DNA of 64,000 nt. Origin: Actinobacteria bacterium UBA2272. Its GTDB lineage: Bacteria > Actinomycetota > Coriobacteriia > Anaerosomatales > Anaerosomataceae. Positions within the stretch are counted from its first letter, which is position 1; every line of letters starts with the position of its first letter. Below the pieces are notes generated by a model. It was given only the letters and a program-made list of their open reading frames with translations. It was not told where the DNA came from and searched no databases. Location of the stretch: contig DDXA01000003.1 of assembly GCA_002347725.1 (NCBI GenBank), positions 62,001 through 126,000 on the forward strand, read 5' to 3'. Made by a program: the position numbers and the translations under genes. This document shows, piece after piece, positions 60,216-64,000 of the stretch.

Positions 60216-61256
60216 TTGTCGCTTATCGATATGTTCTTCGACTCGTGGGGCGGGGACATGGCGGTCGATCTTGGCACCGCCAATACTCTCGTGTCCGTGC
60301 GGGGTCGGGGCATCGTGCTTATCGAGCCGTCCGTCGTGGCAGTCGAGCGTGACACCAAGCGCGTGTTGGCAGTCGGTATCGACGCCAAGCGGATGCTCGG
60401 GCGTACGCCCGGCAGCATCGTCGCGATCCGTCCGCTCAAGGATGGCGTCATCGCCGACTTCGAGGTCACCGAGGCGATGCTCCGGTACTTCATCAACAAG
60501 ACGCGTATCAAGCGTTTTCCGTGGCAGCCCAAGCCGCGCGTGGTCGTCTGCGTGCCGTCAGGAGTCACCGAGGTCGAGAAGCGCGCGGTGTTCGAGGCGA
60601 CGATGCAGGCGGGGGCACGGAGCGCGTATCTCATCGAGGAGCCGATGGCCGCAGCTATCGGCGCGGGTCTCCCTATCCAGGAGCCGACCGGCAACATGGT
60701 CGTCGATATCGGCGGAGGGACCACCGAGGTGGCGGTCATCTCGCTCGGAGGGATCGTCGTGGCACAGTCCATCCGCATCGGCGGAGACGAGTTCGACGAG
60801 GCGATCATCGCCCACATCAAGAAGGAGTACAACGTACTCATCGGCGAGCGAACAGCCGAGGAGATCAAGTTCGAGATCGGGTCGGCGCACCCGCTCACGG
60901 AGGAACTCGACGTCGAGGTTCGCGGCCGTGACCTTCTCACCGGCCTACCGCGCACGTTCCAGGTCTCCTCGGAGGAGGTCAGGATCGCGATCGAGGAGCC
61001 CACGATGGCGATCATCTCGGCGATCAAGGGCACACTGGAGAAGACTCCGCCCGAGCTATCGAGCGACATCATGGAGTACGGCATCGTCCTGACCGGCGGC
61101 GGCGCGCTCCTGCGCGCCCTCGACGACCGGCTCCGTTTCGAGACCGGAATGCCCGTGCATGTGTCCGAGAATGCGCTCATCAACGTCGTGCTCGGATCGG
61201 CTCAGGCCCTCGAGGAGATCGACGTCCTCAAGAAGGTCCTGACGGTCTCGCGGTAG
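60216..61256 (+). CDS. mreB: Rod shape-determining protein MreB
   Basis: A TTG start at 60216 follows AAAGGAGAG. The 346-residue actin homologue has phosphate-1 MAVDLGTANTLV, connect-1 and phosphate-2 in VVDIGGGTTEVAVISLGG, and the adenosine loop GIVLTGGGALLRALDD. An N-terminal amphipathic segment (MSLIDMFFDSWGG) would bind the membrane. It forms filaments that organise cell elongation with MreC, MreD and PBP2, whose genes follow in order, so the cell is probably rod-shaped. Confidence 0.97.
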   Translation: MSLIDMFFDSWGGDMAVDLGTANTLVSVRGRGIVLIEPSVVAVERDTKRVLAVGIDAKRMLGRTPGSIVAIRPLKDGVIADFEVTEAMLRYFINKTRIKRFPWQPKPRVVVCVPSGVTEVEKRAVFEATMQAGARSAYLIEEPMAAAIGAGLPIQEPTGNMVVDIGGGTTEVAVISLGGIVVAQSIRIGGDEFDEAIIAHIKKEYNVLIGERTAEEIKFEIGSAHPLTEELDVEVRGRDLLTGLPRTFQVSSEEVRIAIEEPTMAIISAIKGTLEKTPPELSSDIMEYGIVLTGGGALLRALDDRLRFETGMPVHVSENALINVVLGSAQALEEIDVLKKVLTVSR

Positions 61257-61276
61257 GGCGGAGGCCGATTCTTAAG

Positions 61277-62134
61277 ATGCGCATCGGTCAGCCTGAACCG
61301 AAGAGAGCGAACACCACGCTGTTGGTGGTCCTGATCGTCGCATCCCTCGTGCTGCTCACCGTGTACTTCCGTGAAGGTGACGAAGGAATCCTCCACTCGG
61401 CCCGACGCGCGACCCTTGCGGTGAGCGCGCCCATCGCAAGAGCCGGGACCGCTATCACGAGCCCCGTGCGTGCGGTGGGTTCGTTCTTCGGGGGTATCGG
61501 GGCCTCCCGGGAGCGTCTCGACGCGCTCCAGGAACAGAACGATGAGCTCCGCGCCCGTCTGGCCGATCTCGAGGAAGCCCGGCAAGAGAACGAGCGGTTG
61601 CGCGCCCTCGTCGAGTTCGCCGAGGAGCGGAACCTAGCCAAACTCGGCGCGAGGGTCATTCAGCGCCCCCTCAGTTCCTGGGAGGGTGTGGTGGTCATCG
61701 ACCGGGGCTCTGAGGATGGTGTTGAGCCGGGGATGCCGATCATCGCGGCCCAGGGTCTCGTCGGGCAGGTGGCCGAGGTCTCCGCGAGGTCGTCGACGGT
61801 GAGGCTGATAACGGACCAGCAGAGCGGTGTTGCCGCGATGATCCAGTCGACCCGCGCACTCGGTGTCATGCGCGGCTCGGTCGGCGGCGCACTCTCGTTG
61901 GACTTCGTCGACCGCGCCATGCTTCCGCAGGTCGGGGACGTCGTGCTCACGAGCGGACTCGGCGGGGTCTATCCCAAAGGCATCGTTGTAGGCGACGTCG
62001 TTTCCGTCGACGACAGGCGTGGGGAACTCTACCCGCGTATAGGCGTGATCTCCCGGGTCCCCGTGGATCTCATCGAAGAGGTGTTCGTGCTGGTGGGATC
62101 CTCCACCGAGATCGATGCGGGGGAGATCGAGTGA
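61277..62134 (+). CDS. mreC: Rod shape-determining protein MreC
   Basis: The 285-residue protein has one N-terminal membrane helix (TLLVVLIVASLVLLTVYF), a coiled coil (about 75-112, ERLDALQEQNDELRARLADL) and a double beta-barrel outer domain. VVVIDRGSEDGVEPGMPIIA and VVLTSGLGGVYPKGIVVG are family signatures. It is the bitopic scaffold joining MreB, MreD and PBP2. It lies 20 bp after mreB and overlaps mreD by 4 bp. Confidence 0.95.
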   Translation: MRIGQPEPKRANTTLLVVLIVASLVLLTVYFREGDEGILHSARRATLAVSAPIARAGTAITSPVRAVGSFFGGIGASRERLDALQEQNDELRARLADLEEARQENERLRALVEFAEERNLAKLGARVIQRPLSSWEGVVVIDRGSEDGVEPGMPIIAAQGLVGQVAEVSARSSTVRLITDQQSGVAAMIQSTRALGVMRGSVGGALSLDFVDRAMLPQVGDVVLTSGLGGVYPKGIVVGDVVSVDDRRGELYPRIGVISRVPVDLIEEVFVLVGSSTEIDAGEIE

Positions 62135-62643
62135 GGCGATCGTGGACAACGGTGGGCGCGCTGGCCGCGGCATTCGTGCTGCAGGTGATGCTCGCCCCTC
62201 ATCTTGCCGTCTTCGGCGTGGTGCCCAACCTGCTGTTGCTCGTGGTGATCACGCTGTCGTTCGTCGAAGGCCCCTCGGCGGGCGCCATCGCCGGGTTCGG
62301 TGCGGGGCTGCTGCTCGACCTGCTCGGCACGGCACCGGTCGGTGCGTGGGCGCTCGTCCTGGCGGTCACTGGCTACACCGGAGGCATGCTGCAGGAGAAC
62401 CTCTTCGCCGAGGGTTGGTTGGCGCCGGTCACGGTGGCGGTGATCGCCGGTCTTCTGGCCGACACGTTCTATCTGATCGTCCTTGCAGTCGTAGGTGCGG
62501 GTCCTGAGTTCTGGGCCTCGCTCGTGCAGGTCGTGCTGCCGCGTGCGGTGTACAATGCGATGCTGGTCCTGCTCGCCTACCCGTGGTTGGCGCGTTTCTT
62601 GCGCTCCGACCGTACGATGAAGTCGTTCAAGCGCGTCGCCTGA
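62131..62643 (+). CDS. mreD: Rod shape-determining protein MreD
   Basis: The GTG at 62131 overlaps the mreC stop (GTGA). The 170-residue protein has five or six membrane helices and no long soluble part. VVPNLLLLVVITLSFVEGPS and AGFGAGLLLDLLGTAPVGAW are typical of the family, whose sequence is otherwise poorly conserved. Its position between mreC and the PBP2 gene makes the assignment firm. Confidence 0.92.
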   Translation: MRRSWTTVGALAAAFVLQVMLAPHLAVFGVVPNLLLLVVITLSFVEGPSAGAIAGFGAGLLLDLLGTAPVGAWALVLAVTGYTGGMLQENLFAEGWLAPVTVAVIAGLLADTFYLIVLAVVGAGPEFWASLVQVVLPRAVYNAMLVLLAYPWLARFLRSDRTMKSFKRVA

Positions 62644-62684
62644 TGTAGCACGCGGCTGCGGCCATTCGGGAGCCCCGCTAACCC

Positions 62685-64000
62685 ATGTCCACGTACCGGC
62701 AAGAACTCAAGTCGCGGTTCGCGACCCTCGGCATCGTCATCGTCGTCGTGCTGACGGCGTTGTTGCTTCGCCTATGGATGATGCAGGTGCTTACCAGCGA
62801 TTCGTTCGCGGCGCTTGCCGAGAACAACCGCGTTCGCGAGATCTCACTCGACGCGCCGCGTGGGCGGATCTACGACCGCAACGGCGTCGAGCTTGTGACC
62901 AACCGGTCCGCTCTTGCGGTGAGCATCGACCCGTCTCACGAGGACGTCCGGGCGCTGCTCAATCGATCGCGCAACGCCGACACGGCCGACGATCCTACGC
63001 GCCGCGAGCTCGACGACATCTTCGGCGAGGTCGCGGCGATGCTTGAGATGACGCCAGGGGAGGTGTTCGAGCGCGTTGCGGATGTGAAGCAGGAGGCTCT
63101 GCGTCCACGGGTGATCGCGCTCGATGCGCCGATGGATGTCGTGGGTCAGCTGCTCGAGCGGCAGACCGATTTTCCCTGGGTGAGAGTCGAGGAGATCGCC
63201 GTTCGGGAGTACCCGAACGGCAGCATCGGCGCACACCTGCTCGGTTACACGGGCGCCATCTCCGAGAGCGAGTATGCGAGATCGGACGTCTACGCCGGCT
63301 ACGAGCTTGGCGACACGGTCGGCAAGACCGGTGCCGAGCGGCAGTTCGAAAGCGTGCTGCAGGGCGACAAGGGCTGGCGGCGGATCGAGGTGAACGCCTC
63401 GGGTCGTCCGCAAGGGACTCTGGAAGAGCAGCCCGCTCGTCCAGGCAACGACATCCGGCTCACCATCGACATCGAGGTCCAGCGCGTGGCAGAGGAACAA
63501 CTTGCCGCCGCCATCGCCGAAGCCCGCCGACAGGGCTACACCAGCACCAAGGCGGGCGCAGCCGTCGTCCTCGATGTCGCGACCGGCGAGGTCATCGCTA
63601 TGGCGAGCGCGCCGACCTACGATCCCTCGGCGTTCCTCGGCGGCATCAGCACCGCCGAGTGGGAGGCTCTGAACGCCAAGTCGAGCGAGTATCCGCTCAA
63701 CAATCGCGCCATCATGGCGGCCTATCCACCGGCTTCGACGTTCAAAGTCGTGACGGCGCTCGCTGGACTCGAGACGGGCATCGCATCCGAGGGCAGCACG
63801 TACGTATGCACCGGCACGTGGACCGAGATGGGGAAGCAGTGGCCGAAGCGCTGTTGGAAGCGCACGGGTCACGGCACGCTGTCGTTGCGGGCGGGTATGA
63901 AGCACTCCTGCGACACCGTGTTCTATGAGATCGGCTACGAGCTGTACAAGCGCAAGGCCGAGGAGTTGCAGGCTGAGGCTCGGGCGTTCGGGCTCGGGCG
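62685..64000 (+). CDS. mrdA: Penicillin-binding protein 2, 3' truncated by window
   Basis: The ATG at 62685 starts a frame open to the window end (438 codons visible). An N-terminal membrane helix (LGIVIVVVLTALLLRLWMM) is followed by the pedestal domain with DAPRGRIYDRNGVELV and VREYPNGSIGAHLLGYTG. The transpeptidase domain shows the active-site serine in PPASTFKVVTALAG (Ser351, Lys354) and the second motif HSCDTVFYEIG (Ser408-Cys-Asp). The KTG motif lies beyond the edge. It makes peptidoglycan cross-links during elongation and completes the mreBCD-mrdA unit. Confidence 0.95.
   Translation, partial: MSTYRQELKSRFATLGIVIVVVLTALLLRLWMMQVLTSDSFAALAENNRVREISLDAPRGRIYDRNGVELVTNRSALAVSIDPSHEDVRALLNRSRNADTADDPTRRELDDIFGEVAAMLEMTPGEVFERVADVKQEALRPRVIALDAPMDVVGQLLERQTDFPWVRVEEIAVREYPNGSIGAHLLGYTGAISESEYARSDVYAGYELGDTVGKTGAERQFESVLQGDKGWRRIEVNASGRPQGTLEEQPARPGNDIRLTIDIEVQRVAEEQLAAAIAEARRQGYTSTKAGAAVVLDVATGEVIAMASAPTYDPSAFLGGISTAEWEALNAKSSEYPLNNRAIMAAYPPASTFKVVTALAGLETGIASEGSTYVCTGTWTEMGKQWPKRCWKRTGHGTLSLRAGMKHSCDTVFYEIGYELYKRKAEELQAEARAFGLG

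Noticed and set aside
1..64000. Insertion sequences, prophage, integrons, CRISPR arrays, attachment sites or a replication origin
   Set aside because: No transposase, integrase, recombinase or phage genes, no spaced repeats, and no dnaA-box cluster were seen; operons are intact throughout.

Overview
The window is 64 kb of chromosome from a high-GC, gene-dense bacterium with long translationally coupled operons and no sign of mobile DNA, phage or CRISPR. The gene set points to an anaerobic or facultative actinobacterium near the Coriobacteriia (OPB41/Anaerosomatales-like lineages): an Rnf complex, a Mrp/Mbh-type antiporter module, a membrane-bound uptake hydrogenase, actinobacterial-style heme genes, cell-wall-binding-repeat proteins and frequent GTG/TTG starts. 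The taxonomy is inferred from gene content only.

Layout. 1-1684: a UbiA-family prenyltransferase (cut by the window edge), UbiX and a 50-residue orphan. 1718-8599 (minus): a nine-gene Mrp-type cation/proton antiporter module with three MnhD-like subunits. 8751-9192: tRNA-Cys, tRNA-Gly, tRNA-Val. 9299-13008: an alpha/beta hydrolase, a secreted L,D-transpeptidase with cell-wall-binding repeats and a lipid kinase. 13102-17074: rnd-xseA-xseB-HIT-degV. 17523-19514: acetyl-CoA synthetase behind a structured leader. 19640-24781: hemE-hemH and two tandem hemG/cgoX paralogues. 24792-29491: inositol-phosphatase-family protein, transketolase and a two-component system. 29473-33703 (minus): hydrogenase hyaABCD. 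34324-39678: DUF2249 protein, HAD hydrolase, a 1043-residue FAD/Fe-S oxidoreductase, a Crp/Fnr regulator and a cytochrome-b5-like protein. 39675-46578: RlmD-type methyltransferase, a receiver-PilT fusion, an OsmC/GT2/PIG-L/BshC-like operon and a ferredoxin. 46672-53370: PlsY, a second lipid kinase, tRNA-Arg, an EF-G paralogue, a cyclophilin lipoprotein, a TPR protein and Ndk. 53423-59338: rnfCDGEAB with NusG-II and Gx-transporter genes. 59361-64000: radC, mreBCD and the start of PBP2.

The most important observation is that the hydrogenase large-subunit gene does not end at the in-frame TGA at 30884-30882. The frame continues to a TAG at 30803-30801, directly before hyaC. The TGA falls exactly on the first cysteine of the C-terminal DPCxxCxxH nickel-binding motif, and a hairpin with a GU-containing apical loop begins 10 nt after it. 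This is a selenocysteine-containing [NiFeSe] hydrogenase that a standard gene caller would truncate before its active site.

How the genes fit together. H2 oxidised by the TAT-exported, membrane-anchored hydrogenase would enter a (mena)quinone pool through the cytochrome b subunit; the UbiA/UbiX pair is compatible with quinone synthesis and the hem cluster supplies heme. Rnf couples ferredoxin/NAD redox chemistry to an ion gradient, which the Mrp module can interconvert between Na+ and H+. Acetyl-CoA synthetase and transketolase serve central carbon metabolism. The second candidate novelty is the OsmC-GT2-deacetylase-BshC-like operon, which has the part-list of a low-molecular-weight thiol pathway but an unexpected glycosyltransferase family.
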